From contig CAMZMU010000063.1 in the NCBI GenBank assembly GCA_947311845.1, forward strand, positions 53,418,064 to 53,482,063: a DNA stretch of 64,000 nucleotides. Reading direction: 5' to 3'. Position numbers and translations under genes: made by a program. Source of the DNA: Poa pratensis (taxonomy: Eukaryota; Streptophyta; Magnoliopsida; Poales; Poaceae). Under the pieces are notes generated by a model. The model ran no database searches, was not told the DNA's origin, and saw only the letters and a program-made list of their open reading frames with translations. Positions 34,932 to 45,825 of this stretch are shown in pieces (positions within the stretch are counted from its first letter, which is position 1; every line of letters starts with the position of its first letter).

Positions 34932-35716
34932 ACCTCCACGGTTTTTTGGGGTACAAGCGTTATCCCACGCCACAAGACAATGAGCACCCGAGCTAGAATC
35001 ATCGTCCGACGAGAAGAAGGTCCGACGTTGCCTACCGATTTTCTGAAGAATCATGATCGGGATGAGGAGGGACGACATATGGTAGGTGGGGAGGCTATCG
35101 AGGACGTTCGCTAGGAGGACAAGCTTGCCACCTTTGTGCAGTAGGCAAGCTTTCCACCTAGCCAGGTATCTGTCAATGCGGTTGAGGAGAGGTTGGAAGG
35201 CTGATGGAGGTAGTTTGAGTGGCGAGAAGGGTAGTCCAAGATAGGTTTGAGGAAAGGAGGAGATTGGTGTGCCCAGCGTGTTAGAAATGGTTTGGGTTAG
35301 GGCCTGAGAGGTGTGGATGGGTACGAAAGTTGTTTTGTGGTAGTTTATTGTGAGTCTGGTGGCTACCGCAAAATCGTCCAGAATTTTTCGAAGGATGGTT
35401 GCAGCAGCAGGTGTAGCTTTGGCTAGGATGAGGGTGTCGTCGGCGTAATGTAGCACGGCGGCTGGAAGCGATGGGTCGATGGGGTGCGTGAGTTCCGTGT
35501 CCGAGAGAGCCTGGATGATTTGGCGCTGGAGCAGATCAGCCATGGCGATGAAGAGGTAGGGGGACAAAGGGTATCCCTGTCATAGCCCGTTACGGCATTG
35601 GATCCAGGTCCAGGCACCCCATTGAGCATGATAGCGGTCCTATCAGTGGTTAGAATGTCGCGGATCCAGTTACAGAAGCGGATGGGGAAGACACGATCAC
35701 TAGTACAAAACCTCAA
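34926..35716 (-). pseudogene. LINE reverse transcriptase fragment
   Basis: Conserved blocks in order on the minus strand are FPIRFCNWIRDILTTDRTAI, then NGL-stop-QGYPLSPYLFIAMADL, then VLHYADDTLILAK (catalytic YADD) and RLTINYHKTTFVPI. The thumb region follows with YLGLPFSPLKLP and WKACLLHKGGKLVLLANVLD. The Arg of the conserved GLRQGDP block is replaced by a TGA stop at about 35583. The upstream RT half and the endonuclease are absent. Confidence 0.88.
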
Positions 35717-36008
35717 ATGGTAGACGGGACCTAGAGCTGGTCAAACCAAAAAGAAAAACGGCCGTTTGGGATAAAACACCTCAGCCGGCTGGAATTTTCT
35801 GTTCGTCTCTGATAACACCTGCGTCGGTTAATCTTTCTGACCGTCGCCAATGTATTTCCATTTGCGACGGCTTGGATATCTGACCGGCGTAGAGTACTTC
35901 TTAGGCGGTCGTGATGGGCGTCCGTCGCTAGTAAACAGTTTGTGGCTGAATTTAGAAGAGTTCAGTTTTAGTATACTACACTACTTTTGCTCTGTTCTTC
36001 TAATAGTG
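35698..36008. mobile_element. Small non-autonomous CACTA element
   Basis: It starts CACTAGTACAAAACC and ends CTTCTAATAGTG, whose complement is CACTATTAGAAG; the CACTA ends are diagnostic. Subterminal GCGACGG/CCGTCGC-type words repeat inside, as expected for transposase-binding sites. There is no coding capacity. The 3-bp flanks (GAT and ACA) do not match, so one side has been rearranged or the LINE truncation coincides with the insertion. Confidence 0.7.
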
Positions 36009-36251
36009 ACAACAATTTGGACAATTTATAAACCACCAAAAATAATAAAACAGAGATAACGATCGACACCATTACATATAGCAGAATCAGAGTCATAGAA
36101 GCAGCAACAGATCGATCGAGGGCCTACACGACGCAGTACAAACGCGCGATGTCGACAACAAAGCGCTACACACATCAGTTCAGATAGATAGGAAGAAATA
36201 GAATAAATTAAAGCAGAGAGAGATGCCGGCCGGCCAGAGATTGATCTAGCT

Positions 36252-36638
36252 CTAGGCGCCGCGATGGAGGACACGGACAATCGGGTACACCGGTGGGAGT
36301 CTAGCGTCATGGAGGAGCTCCGGTCTGACCTGGACGCAGCAGACGAGGGTGTCCCTCACCCAGAAGACGTCGCCGTGCATCTTCGCCGCCATGGGTGAAT
36401 CGTAGAGACGGACGTAGACCCCGCTGCCATCCGCGCCAGGGTCAACCTTGTACATGCAATGATCGCGGTACAGCGATTGCATGATCATGTGAGCCGCGCG
36501 CCATGCGATGACGTATCCACCGATGGCAAAGAACTGGAGCACGTTCCCGCGGCCATAGGCAGCGGGGCCGAGGAACTCCACCGGGTGCGCGGCCTGCAGA
36601 GGAGTCTCGCCGACAACCTCGATGGTGGTCCAGGCCAT
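36252..36638 (-). CDS. Hypothetical protein, 128 aa
   Basis: A single open frame from an ATG (MAWTTIEVVGETPLQ) to a TAG stop. I do not recognise the family. Composition is protein-like, with a hydrophobic stretch FFAIGGYVIAWRAAHMIM near residues 36-53 (too short and mixed to be sure of a membrane segment) and a balanced C-terminus VRPELLHDARLPPVYPIVRV. It sits in a GC- and CpG-rich pocket (36240-37220) amid AT-rich repeats, as active grass genes often do. The upstream sequence on the minus strand has A/T words (TAAATTTT near 36770) that could act as a TATA element. There are no introns in this model. It could also be one exon of a larger gene or a chance frame. Confidence 0.45.
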   Translation of the reverse strand: MAWTTIEVVGETPLQAAHPVEFLGPAAYGRGNVLQFFAIGGYVIAWRAAHMIMQSLYRDHCMYKVDPGADGSGVYVRLYDSPMAAKMHGDVFWVRDTLVCCVQVRPELLHDARLPPVYPIVRVLHRGA

Positions 36639-36659
36639 TGTTGGCGGCGCTATACCTAT

Positions 36660-37237
36660 ACAGATCTCGATCGAGCTCGATCTCTAGATCTCTTTTGGAT
36701 GTGGGAGAGAGATCGACCGAAAGTAGAGGAGAGGCGCGCGGATAAGAGTGTTGAGCACGCTGCCGGGATCAAAATTTAGAGCGGCGCGCTAGTGGGGAGA
36801 CGTATAGGCGCGGCGGCGCGGCGTGCAGTCATAACTTTCCTCTGGCGAGCGTGATGATCGAGCCAGGCCATTAAGCTCGCTCTCCGACGACCTGAGACGC
36901 GTGCGCTGTGAGCGAGCAGGCGTTAGCACGGCTGCAGAGACCGCGACGCGGAGCGCGGCACGGTGCGCATGCACGGGGCGCACGGCAGCACGCGCAGCTC
37001 TTCCGGACATGAACGGTAGGGCGCCACGCTTCGACCTAGTGGGCAAGCGAGTGCGTGCGCTCATACACCGATACAACGACGCGCCAGGCATGCGCACGCT
37101 GCACAGCCTGCATACACGGGAGCGGCGTGCCGTGCAGGCATGCGCGCATGTACCGGCATCGATGCAGAGCTAGCTAGCCCTAAGCTGCGCACCTGCCGGC
37201 CTGTAGTTTTAGCCCTGCTAATGTGCATTCATGACTC
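36660..37237. other. CpG-rich segment upstream of the hypothetical gene
   Basis: Dense CG and GCGC words with many TGCATG/GCATGC words. Frames on both strands are Arg/Ala-rich low complexity. Best read as promoter-proximal DNA of the minus-strand gene rather than coding sequence. Confidence 0.35.
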
Positions 37238-37304
37238 GCGTGCATTCTAATTATAATAGATATCTAACGGTGAGAGTTTTGTCACAAACATAGGCTTAGC
37301 CTAG
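37238..37304 (+). repeat. End of a tandem tRNA-headed repeat, left of element B
   Basis: GTGCATTCTAATTATAATAG through CTTAGCCTAG matches 60213-60280 of the array on the far side of element B. The sequence was therefore contiguous before B inserted. Its last bases TAGCCTAG form the first part of a pol III A box. Confidence 0.8.
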
Positions 37305-37416
37305 TGATGCATGTAAAATGCATACTTAAACTTTGCACTTTATCACTTAAGGGTCCTTTTGGTAGAGAGATGTTTTCGATATCTCAGACATATACAGAAG
37401 CATTACATCATGCACA

Positions 37417-38090
37417 GTGGGAGATGGACACACTGTTCTTTTCTGGAAGGATTTTTGGATCGATGACACTCTATTGGCAGATAAATACCCTCGTCTGTTT
37501 TCATTTGTGGAAAAACAGGATGACACGGTACAGAAAGTTTTGACTTGCCAAGAGCACCATACTTTATTCTCGCTACCTCTGTCCATGGAAGCTTTTCAGG
37601 AATATCAAGAAATGCAGCAGCTTTGTGAGGAGAATGTGGAATTAAATCCTGATTTTGACAAGCGGTATTTTGCTTGGGGAAGCAAAAATATTCCTCAGCA
37701 GATTTTTATAGGTACATGTTTGAATGTGTGCCCAAAGATCCAGTGTTAACACAACTGTGGCGATCTCGATGCCTACCAAAGTTGAAGGTCTTCGCCTGGT
37801 TACTGATAAACGATCGCCTAAACTCCAAAGACATGATGTTGAGGAAACACTGGAAGGTGGATGGAGGCCCAAACTGTGTGCTATGTGAACAACTCACTCT
37901 AGAGGACCGTGATCATCTGTTCTTCCGATGTCCTTTTGCACAGAAATGTTGGGACTATATTGGTATCTCCTGGGACCTAAATAAGACTTCGCGAGCTCAG
38001 ATTGCAGAGGCCGCCAGCTGCTTTTTGCACCCCAATTTCCTAGAATTTTTTTGCCTCTGCTGCATGGAATATATGGAAAGAGCGAAATGA
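37417..38090 (+). pseudogene. LINE zf-RVT region fragment
   Basis: Two frames meet near 37700. The first has MGDGHTVLFWKDFWIDDTLL and the second LPKLKVFAWLLINDRLNSKD and then CVLCEQLTLEDRDHLFFRC, the zf-RVT cysteine/histidine pattern. The frame change shows decay. There is no RT or endonuclease in this copy. Confidence 0.85.
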
Positions 38091-38347
38091 TCTAATTTTC
38101 AAAGGGGTGCTGCCCACATTTCAGAGCTGGCGCATACGCACAAGACAGGACATATTGCTGCACCAATACAGGGTAAAAACAACAGAAGTTCAACCTCTCT
38201 TGGATTGTATTGCTCAAATCTTTAACTAGTCCCCCACCATCTTTTTTTGTTTTGGGCTGATTGAGTCATGGATTCTTGACTCTCTCACCTGCCTTTGTAC
38301 CATGTAAACTTCTGTTTACCTTTTTTTTTAATCATATATAAAATACA

Positions 38348-38368
38348 CCGTAGGGGATTCCCCTACGG
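38348..38368 (+). other. Perfect 9-bp hairpin at LINE 3' end
   Basis: CCGTAGGGG-ATT-CCCCTACGG lies just before the terminal A run of the LINE fragment. Hairpins in this position are known recognition structures for some LINE reverse transcriptases. The broken LINE at 32520 has a similar GGGGATTC...CCCC sequence at its end. Confidence 0.75.
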
Positions 38369-39895
38369 TAGATCGGTCAAAAAAATAATATTTGCATCAT
38401 ATAAGGGTTATACCACTGTTATTTAATTATTTTAGGAAATAAAATAATTGTTTTCTATTTTTATGGAATTAACCCTGCGTAGGCAGAAAACCCTATTTCT
38501 TTCCTTTTATGTTTCAGGGACCCAAACGTCGTCATAAAATTCTGGAAAAATACAGAGGTCGTTATTTTGGAAGGAAGAAGACGTAGGAGCGAAGAAATCA
38601 AGCAAACGGAGCCCGCAAGGCGAAAAGGGGTGGCCCACGCGGCCAGGTACTATGGCCGCGTGGGGCCCACTCATTTGGGCCTCGTGGCTTCGTTGTCGTC
38701 GATCTTTCGTCCACCGACTCCGTCTTGACCTAAAAACGCCTATAAAAAAGGTCCCCCGACGTTCTCTGGAAGGAGGCGGCGGAGAAACACAGAACCACGA
38801 AACAGAGAGTCAAAAGGCTGTCGCCGGAGAAGATCGGAGGGGGAAATGCCGCCGGAGTCACCTCCGAAGGGCTCCACCCCCCTCCGGCGTGTTCATCATC
38901 AACATCTACAGCAAGAACATCTCCACCATCATTACCATGATGAAGGGGGAGTAGTCCACCCCCTGGACTTGGGTTTGTGGTGGTAACTGATGTATCTCTC
39001 CTCTCTCTTGAGCTTCACTAATTAGTACCGTATGAGCTGCTAAACATGATTACGGTCATCTATGTAATACCTTTGTGGTGAATATTGTGGTATGAGATGA
39101 TTTGTTATGCATTTACCGTTGTGTTGGAGCTTTTGTGATTTGTCATACTTTGGAGATATTTTATGATGCATGTGATGGTTTGATTTATTCATAATGCCTT
39201 GTTTATCATTGTCATGAGGTGATTGACACCACCAAGTGTAGATAGATGAGAGAGTTGTGATCACACACACGAAATATAAATCATTGCACTTGTGTTTAGA
39301 ATATTGTCCATTAAGAAGTATGATGTATGTAGGTACGGGATGGCCGATGTGACACGGCGTAGGTATTGAGTGACACAGTACCGCCCAACATCTTTTGTCT
39401 GGGGGTAAAAAGAAAGAGTATGATGTGGGAGTGAGAGCAACCACGCTAGCCTTACGAGGGTGACCTAGCAACACAAATGAATATTTCTTTCAACTATGTG
39501 TTTTAGGAGATATAGCTGTCATAAAAGCTACCATTAAAACATGACAATTGTGTGTACGTTATCTATAACATGATAATCACCATAGATGAGAGAGAGGATT
39601 AAGTGAACCCATGAACCCATGTCCATTGTTCCTAGAAGAGAAAACCTTTGTCTTGTCCTCTTGCGTTGAAGAGGATTGGGACACTTTTACATTCTTGTTT
39701 TGCTACATCGAACTTCCATCCATCAACCACCTTGTTCTCCAAACTTGTTTAGTGCATAGTCAACTAAAACTTGTGACACTTTAGTTGTAGGGAATAGATA
39801 ACTTTACCTTCTTGCTCCTGCGGATCGATTCCTTACTTCCACATTGAGAGGTGCTACAGTGATCCCTTGCTCTTGGGGGTTATCAAGTACTTTTC

Positions 39896-39913
39896 TGGCG
39901 CCGTTGCCGGGGA
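39896..39913 (+). other. Primer-binding site of element B (tRNA-Asp type)
   Basis: TGGCGCCGTTGCCGGGG, ten bases after the LTR end, identical to the site of element A. Confidence 0.9.
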
Positions 39914-40056
39914 GCGTAGCGCTTAAGTTTCTATTCTTGTGTGCACTAGACTAAGCTTGGGGAGGTTTCTTTAACTTGCTTTATATCTTGCAATCATCTA
40001 AGCTTGGGGAGGTTCCTTTAAACTTGTTTGGTTATAAGTTTCTCATCAGTTTTACT

Positions 40057-40536
40057 ATGGCTTTTATGAATCGTGCATCGCTGCACCTTGCTTTATATGA
40101 AAGTGCTTATGCCACTACTCCTAAAGTGGTTGAAACTACTGTGTCTGAGGTACCTAAAGTGGGATATAAAATTCCTATTGGTCATGTTAAAAGAGTTATG
40201 AAAAATCCATTTACAGGGGATGGAACTGAGTCTACACGTGAACACATAGAGACAATGGAAGAAATATGTGGTTTATTTAGGCTTCCTGGTATCTCTGAGG
40301 ATCAGGTAAAAGGGAAGTTATTATATTTGTCTTTATCTGGTAATGCTCGTGATTGGTACAGGTCTTTGGATGATGAAGTGAAAAGTGAATGGAGTATTTT
40401 GAGGAAGGTTTTTCTTAAACATTTTACTCCTAAAGAAGCTTATGAGAACCCATATTATGATGAGTGTGAAACTGAAAATTCTATGGTCCTATATGATAAC
40501 CCATACTATTATGATGAAACTAATAATGCTCCTTTA
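40057..40536 (+). CDS. Gag-like ORF of element B, 5' part, split by a Helitron
   Basis: From ATG 40057 (MAFMNRASLHLALYESAYAT) 160 codons are open up to the Helitron border. The conserved gag block includes NPFTGDGTESTREHIETMEE, LPGISEDQVKGKLLYLSLSG and NARDWYRSL, and matches the layout of the element C gag. The normal protein would package element RNA. The frame on the far side of the Helitron (44340 onward) is offset by one base from this one. So the ORF was probably already broken, or lost a base at insertion. Confidence 0.8.
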
Positions 40537-42717
40537 CTAGCTGGGTGGCCCGCGCATTTGTGCGGCTAGATTTCTTGTGAACTTTATCTTCAGAAATATA
40601 TGCTCTTCTCACAATGACCTCACACTGAACTATAATTTTTAAAATCACCAGTAATTATTCATATACATATACTAAAAATTCCAAGTTCCGATGAACAAAG
40701 ACTTGATAATAAAGATTAATTTTTATGCCATGGTATGCGGCGGTAAAAGATGGATGTTATAGCATATAGAGACTTTCCTGGAAATCATCATATTTTCCCT
40801 CTTTGGTCCACTTCTCTTCTCTTCGTCGTGTATCAAATATTGAGTTGAGAAGTCCTGACTAAGAATTAGATCTAAACATCATTGTCTTGTATATAAACCA
40901 CTCATTCTATTCATCGATGCTTGTTAATTCTTAATGACCTAGAGTTGTGTCTACTATGGATTACTGTAAAAGAAAATTAAAGCTACACGACTCTCACGCA
41001 TATTCAAAATAGCTGTAGCATACGCCTCTAGCTCTCTTAAGCGCATAGATAAAAGTATCATATATTATTAAGCTTGGAAATACATAGGAATTAGAAGAGT
41101 AGTAATACCTGCCAATCCAAGTATCGACTATTACGTTGCCGATAGTCCTATGTCCCTAAGAGCTGGGGCAGAATCCATACTGCACTGTCTGTAGTTAATT
41201 TTCTATTAGATCCTTTTGAGTCCGAGAATATTTAAAGGTTTCATATTTTGAATATTAGCGAAATTAAAATAATTGTTATATTTGAAGGAAGGTTGTAGTT
41301 TCCGCATGACAGTCATAATTTTATGTCTTGTCAGTTCAGCATACTAATAGTACGTAAAGAAGTTCTCTCTAGCAAACTGAAATGACAATATATACAACAC
41401 ACTGCATGGAAAATATTAAATCATAGGCTGTTATTTTTACAACTCGAAATATATGATATGGTGCATAAAATGAGAATTGAGTTATATGATGTAGCTTACA
41501 TGAATTGGAACCCTGATTTAAAGATGTTTTGCCAATCTAGTTCGCCAACTGTATATAAATTAACACTGACGCATAAAAAGTCAGTAAACAAATTACGAAA
41601 AAAATGGAAGTACTCACCAATTTTCATGCTTAAAAGTTATATTTCCATGGATTCTGAATGATTATCTTTTGTAGACAGAAGTTTATACTGACGACCCCCC
41701 TGCATAGAACAAAATAAGTCTACGAAGTAAAGTAAGGCATCAATTATACTTGCAGCCATATAATTTCGATCATTCTTGCACAGCTTGGATAGAATAGCAC
41801 ATCATTTTGCCCTTCATACTGCAGTCACACGGTGACAAATCCTAATACATAAATGGGAGTTCAGCTAAAGCAACTGAAAAAAAGGAAACCGTAGAGCTAA
41901 ATAAATGTAATGACAAATGCTATACCAAATTACTAAGGAGGGCAAACCTTGTAAACTAAGAGCTCACTGGTTTTTAGGAAAACAACCAATGAATACATGT
42001 TTATCAGGATGCAATTTAATGTTTACAGGGCTTCTGTATTTGATCGAAGAAAAAAATCATATAATGCGATTGTATTACTAATTTTTTTGAGTTTGATTTC
42101 TCGCGTGAACATGATTTCCCAAAAACACATGTGAATAAGTCTAGGAATCTGAGAGTTCAAATCTATGACCCTAGGTCCATTGGAGTGATATGAATTGAAT
42201 ATAAGATCATTAACTCTACCTAAATCAGCAATACCGGGTTATACAATACAGTAACATAAGAACTATATGATAAAGCATATGTCATGATATAACATTCCTT
42301 GCACATTCTCGCAACCGTGGCATACACCATTGCATATTTGTTTGAATCCTTCAAAACGTAAATCTACAGTAGCTATATTAGCAATAATCAATACAATTTG
42401 AATTAGCTTTGTAGTGAGAACTGTATGTCTAACTGGTCAATTATTAAATGTCTGACGCGGACAAAAATCATAAGCAGGATGCAAATTATACCTGGAACAG
42501 ATCAATATGTACTCTGATGCGCCATCCTTGCTCAGGCATCATTTGTTCACATGGTCTTGATCTCTTACTTTAATTTGCTCTTCATTGGTCGTCCCTATAA
42601 TTATTTTTTGTGGATGTAATAGGCTAGAATAATAATCATATTACAATCTATCATCCATAAAGTCATTTATTTCCAAAAAATGTATTACTTATTGCTTGTT
42701 TGACAGACCGACTAACC

Positions 42718-42846
42718 TTACTTATTCTTTGGAGGACATGTATTTCCATTCTCAGTTTCCTTGTTTCCCTGGCAAGGATCTAGGGACGGATAGTCTTTAA
42801 GAATCTTTGATTTTCCAGTCTGATAAATACTCCTGACTTGAGCCAC
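42718..42846 (-). pseudogene. Exon-like coding stretch in the Helitron
   Basis: A 43-codon open stretch on the minus strand ends in a stop and contains QTGKSKILKDYPSLDPCQGN and NGNTCPPKNK. Composition is protein-like, unlike the surrounding AT-rich sequence, and splice-acceptor-like AG dinucleotides lie at its upstream edge. I cannot name the source gene. Helitrons often carry such captured exons; chance is not excluded. Confidence 0.35.
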
Positions 42847-43920
42847 AAATTAAATAAATAGTTTAGCGTACAGACCTCAGAAAATAAGCATGCAAAAAGA
42901 CTTAAAGAGAAGCGAAAATTGGAAAAAATTGGCAGAGCAAATCGTGCATGTATCCTTGACAGAGCTAACCGCGTATGTTCTCTGTTTTAGTTCCTTCTGT
43001 TAAGCACACACAAATGTGAATTGGACTCCGGCTCCTCTCCGTATGAAACTCGAGCCAGCTCTGTGCCTCCGCAGCTCCACTCGCCAAGCTTTGCTTAGTT
43101 TGCTCGCTCTACGCGCTATGTAGCCTTCAGTACATCAAGTGCCGTTCTCGCTCTCACACATATATCAGCCAGTGGTGAGAGCCGCGAGGTTTTCATGGTC
43201 TCCTTGTTTAATTTTGAACAGCGACTATGCCTTCCATAGCTCCATGCGTGCATGCATCTACAACTTCTTGCATCTGGCCTTCAGCCTTCATCAGATCGTA
43301 TAGATGCTAATACATGAGGGGAGGACATAACCGGCTTGATACATCTGAAAATAATCAAAAATAAAATTCAATCGGCGCTGTTGCAAACTGCACGTCGGGC
43401 CACCAAATCCTCTACTGCTGTCGGGCGCTCCATGAGCGCTACTGCTGTCGGGCGCCCCATGAGCGTTTGGTTCGTGGGGTTGGTAGGTCGCCATCGATTC
43501 AAACCACCGCGTGGGCTTCAGATGTGCAGCTTCTTGCCAGATCGATCGATATCACCATACAGACTCCTCGTAGAACTTTGTGAGTTTGTCAGCTTCGTTG
43601 AGGCCAGATCGCCGTTGGAAGCGCCGTCGTCGACTGCTTCCGACATCGCAGCTTCTTGCCAGATTAATATTGCTATACGGACTCCTCATAGACTGCTAAA
43701 ACCTTCTGAGTTTGTCCTTTATTTGCGCGAGATAACCGTCGTCGCCTCGTGCTAGCTTCTTCGGCATGATATTGTCGTTGCCGCCTCCAAGCCAAGGACG
43801 CTGCCATCTCCAGATCAGCCGTGGAATCTACGTACTGCCGCCAAGCTGCTCCACATCTCGCTCCGGCTGAAAAACACCATCAGCGTGTTCGGCGTCTGAA
43901 TGTTAATCGCATGATCTGCT

Positions 43921-44029
43921 TCTCCAACCGGATTTGGCAAGCCATCGACGCGCTCCAGGAATTTCATGGGCTGTCTCTCCAACCTTATTCGGCAAGCCAT
44001 CGACGCGCTCCAGGAATTTCATGGGCTGT
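43921..44029 (+). repeat. Direct duplication of 55 bp in the Helitron
   Basis: TCTCCAACC...CATGGGCTGT occurs at 43921 and 43976 with few differences (GGCAAGCCATCGACGCGCTC shared). Confidence 0.85.
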
Positions 44030-44338
44030 TCAAGGGCAACTTGACTGCCCACATCTAAGCTGCGGGGAGATCCGATCTTGAACCCTCTAGAATCATGATG
44101 AGGTGGTCGGATTGAGGAAGGTTTCGCTTTGAAGACGTGATCACTTTCCTTCTTTTTAACCTGGACATGAGGAAAGAGGACACTCTATGTGCGCTTATAT
44201 CTCTAAATTAATACTCGAGATAAATCAACGCTGCTGCCGACCGGAGATTGCAAAGTGAATCTTGGCCATTGGTCTTTATTTGATTATGCCTAACTAATCT
44301 AGACCGTTGATTGTTTGTTGTTTTAATAATATAATAGA

Positions 44339-45128
44339 TGCTACTAGTGAACTTATTGATGATAATAAGGAGTGTTGCTTAAATATGCTATATGATAATT
44401 CTTTAGATGATGGTTCTATGCTTATTGATAATCCTCCATGTTTAGAACTTGTTACTACTCTATGTGAGGATAAAAATGATATACTTGCTGTTTGTGAAAA
44501 TACTCTTACTAATGAGAGTCCTACTTTGTTCCTGAATTCTCCTAATAACACCATAGAGGAGAAATTTGCTTATGTTGAGAAATACTTATGTGGTTTGCAA
44601 TTATCTTTAGTTCCAAATCTTTGTTGCAACCATGATATTAAACTTGATATTGATCTCAATAACTATTTTGAAAGAGGGAAGCATGCTAATGAATTCTAAA
44701 ATAAATTTCATGATCCTCTTTATTTGACTAAATTATCTAAGTTGAATAATTCTTGTGGTTATATGGTTGAATTTGCTTCTACTACTTGCAACTATTATGA
44801 AGGAGGTGACAAGAACCCTCTTTATGATACTAATAATTATGGGCTGCAAGTAACTATTGTTAATATGCATTGGAAAACTTCTATTTATTATGATTCATTC
44901 ATATACAGAATGTCAATGCATAGAAAGAAAGTTAGACTTCGTTGTAATTACTTTTGTGTTTTGTTTTTCTCTCTACTAGGTTTCAACTTGATTATTATTT
45001 TCATTGGCTTGAGAGCACCATGGGATCCTGGTATTATGCATGAAACACTTCTCAAAGATCAAGAGGGACAACCACTCAAGCTTGGGGATGCCAAGCCAGC
45101 TCACTCCAACCATCTTGATAACAAGTAA
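44339..45128 (+). pseudogene. Gag-like ORF of element B, 3' part, broken
   Basis: Downstream of the Helitron the open stretch to 44698 (LIDDNKECCLNMLYDN, NNTIEEKFAYVEKYLCGLQL, KLDIDLNNYFERGKHANEF) ends in a TAA. A second stretch (44724-45128) continues in-phase with KLNNSCGYMVEFASTTCNYY and a hydrophobic segment CNYFCVLFFSLLGFNLIIIFIGL, then LGDAKPAHSNHLDNK. The TAA and the Helitron make it non-functional. The hydrophobic stretch resembles the C-terminal membrane-like segment seen in related Triticeae non-autonomous elements. There is no protease motif. Confidence 0.6.
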
Positions 45129-45825
45129 GTAAGCCTACCTATATGGCTATAAAGAAAGCGCTTTGCGGGAGGCAACCCGGTTATTTTTTTATGTGTGATT
45201 TTCTTTGTGTCCTCTTGCTGTATCAAGAGAGTTTATTTTAGTTTAGTTTCTGGAATTTTTAATAAAGTGCCAAGTTTTACTCATTTCGGTTTGAAAAATT
45301 TGCTTATAGCGTTCGGAGATTTTATTCCTGCACGAATATGTGCACGGTATGATTTTTAATTCTTAATCTGTAACTCCAAATGATCTCATATTTGAACTGT
45401 ACTTGCAACTTTTCATCCTCTGTATGCATGAATTTTTTGGAATTTTTCGAGAAAGTTTGGTAGTGTAGAAAAATACGTTTTGCTGCTGCTGTTTTTCTGG
45501 ACAGATTCTGTCCCATTTTGTTCGATGCATGCTTTGAGCTTTTAAGTTGAATCTTTTTGATCCAACTGAGTTTATGAGTAGGCATACAACATTATACACT
45601 TTCTGGACATCTCATATGAATGTTTGTTCAAGGATTATATGCACCAAGAAACCTATTTGTTTATCACTATTAATGCACCCCACAGAAAAGAAATGGGAGA
45701 AACGGTGTTTTGAAGTTTTTTCACAGGGATTGGAGTAGATGCACCAAGAGCCATCCAAGGATGGTGAAGACCATAAGCTTGGGGATGTGAAGACAACCCC
45801 ACTGGACCTACACACTCTCGGTTTG
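45129..45825 (+). other. Untranslated internal region of element B, left of element C
   Basis: Nearly collinear with 3153-3858 of element A, including GCTATAAAGAAAGCGCTTTG. No ORF. Element A provides the uninterrupted version of the element C target (CTCGGTTTGCAC). Confidence 0.8.

Larger units (their letters stand above)
32520..35697 (-). mobile_element. LINE, 5'-truncated and broken, split by a retroposon insertion
   Basis: On the minus strand, RT (35697-34949) and post-RT plus zf-RVT sequence (33560-32520) belong to one LINE interrupted by the 1.35-kb retroposon at 33579-34931. It starts within the RT where the CACTA element abuts, so the endonuclease is missing. In-frame stops and frame changes make it dead. 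Its 3' end carries GGTGGGGATTC followed by a C-rich complement, a small hairpin. Confidence 0.88.
37350..38384 (+). mobile_element. LINE 3' fragment inserted in the element B 5' LTR
   Basis: The uninterrupted 3' LTR shows where this insert begins and ends; about 9 bp of LTR are missing at the junction. It encodes the C-terminal part of LINE ORF2 on the + strand and finishes with a T/A-rich tail and a perfect hairpin (38348-38368), then an A run. It is 5'-truncated, as is common for LINEs. Confidence 0.85.
37305..39885 (+). repeat. 5' LTR of element B (with LINE fragment inside)
   Basis: TGATGCATG start to GGGGGTTATCA end. Removing the insert at 37350-38384 leaves about 1546 bp, matching the 1555-bp 3' LTR. 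TATA box TATAAAAAA is at 38741 and the dyad CCCACGCGGCC/GGCCGCGTGGG at 38634-38664. Confidence 0.9.
40537..44338 (-). mobile_element. Helitron-type element, non-autonomous, 3.8 kb
   Basis: Read on the minus strand it starts TCTATTATATTATTAAAAC and ends CTAG, with a GC-rich dyad (CCGCACAAATGCGCGG) ten bases before the end. It lies exactly between A (40536) and T (44339) with no target duplication. TC start, CTRR end, terminal hairpin and AT target are the defining Helitron features. No Rep or helicase frame is present, so it is non-autonomous. The interior holds exon-like pieces that may be captured host sequence. It interrupts the gag-like ORF of element B. Confidence 0.8.
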
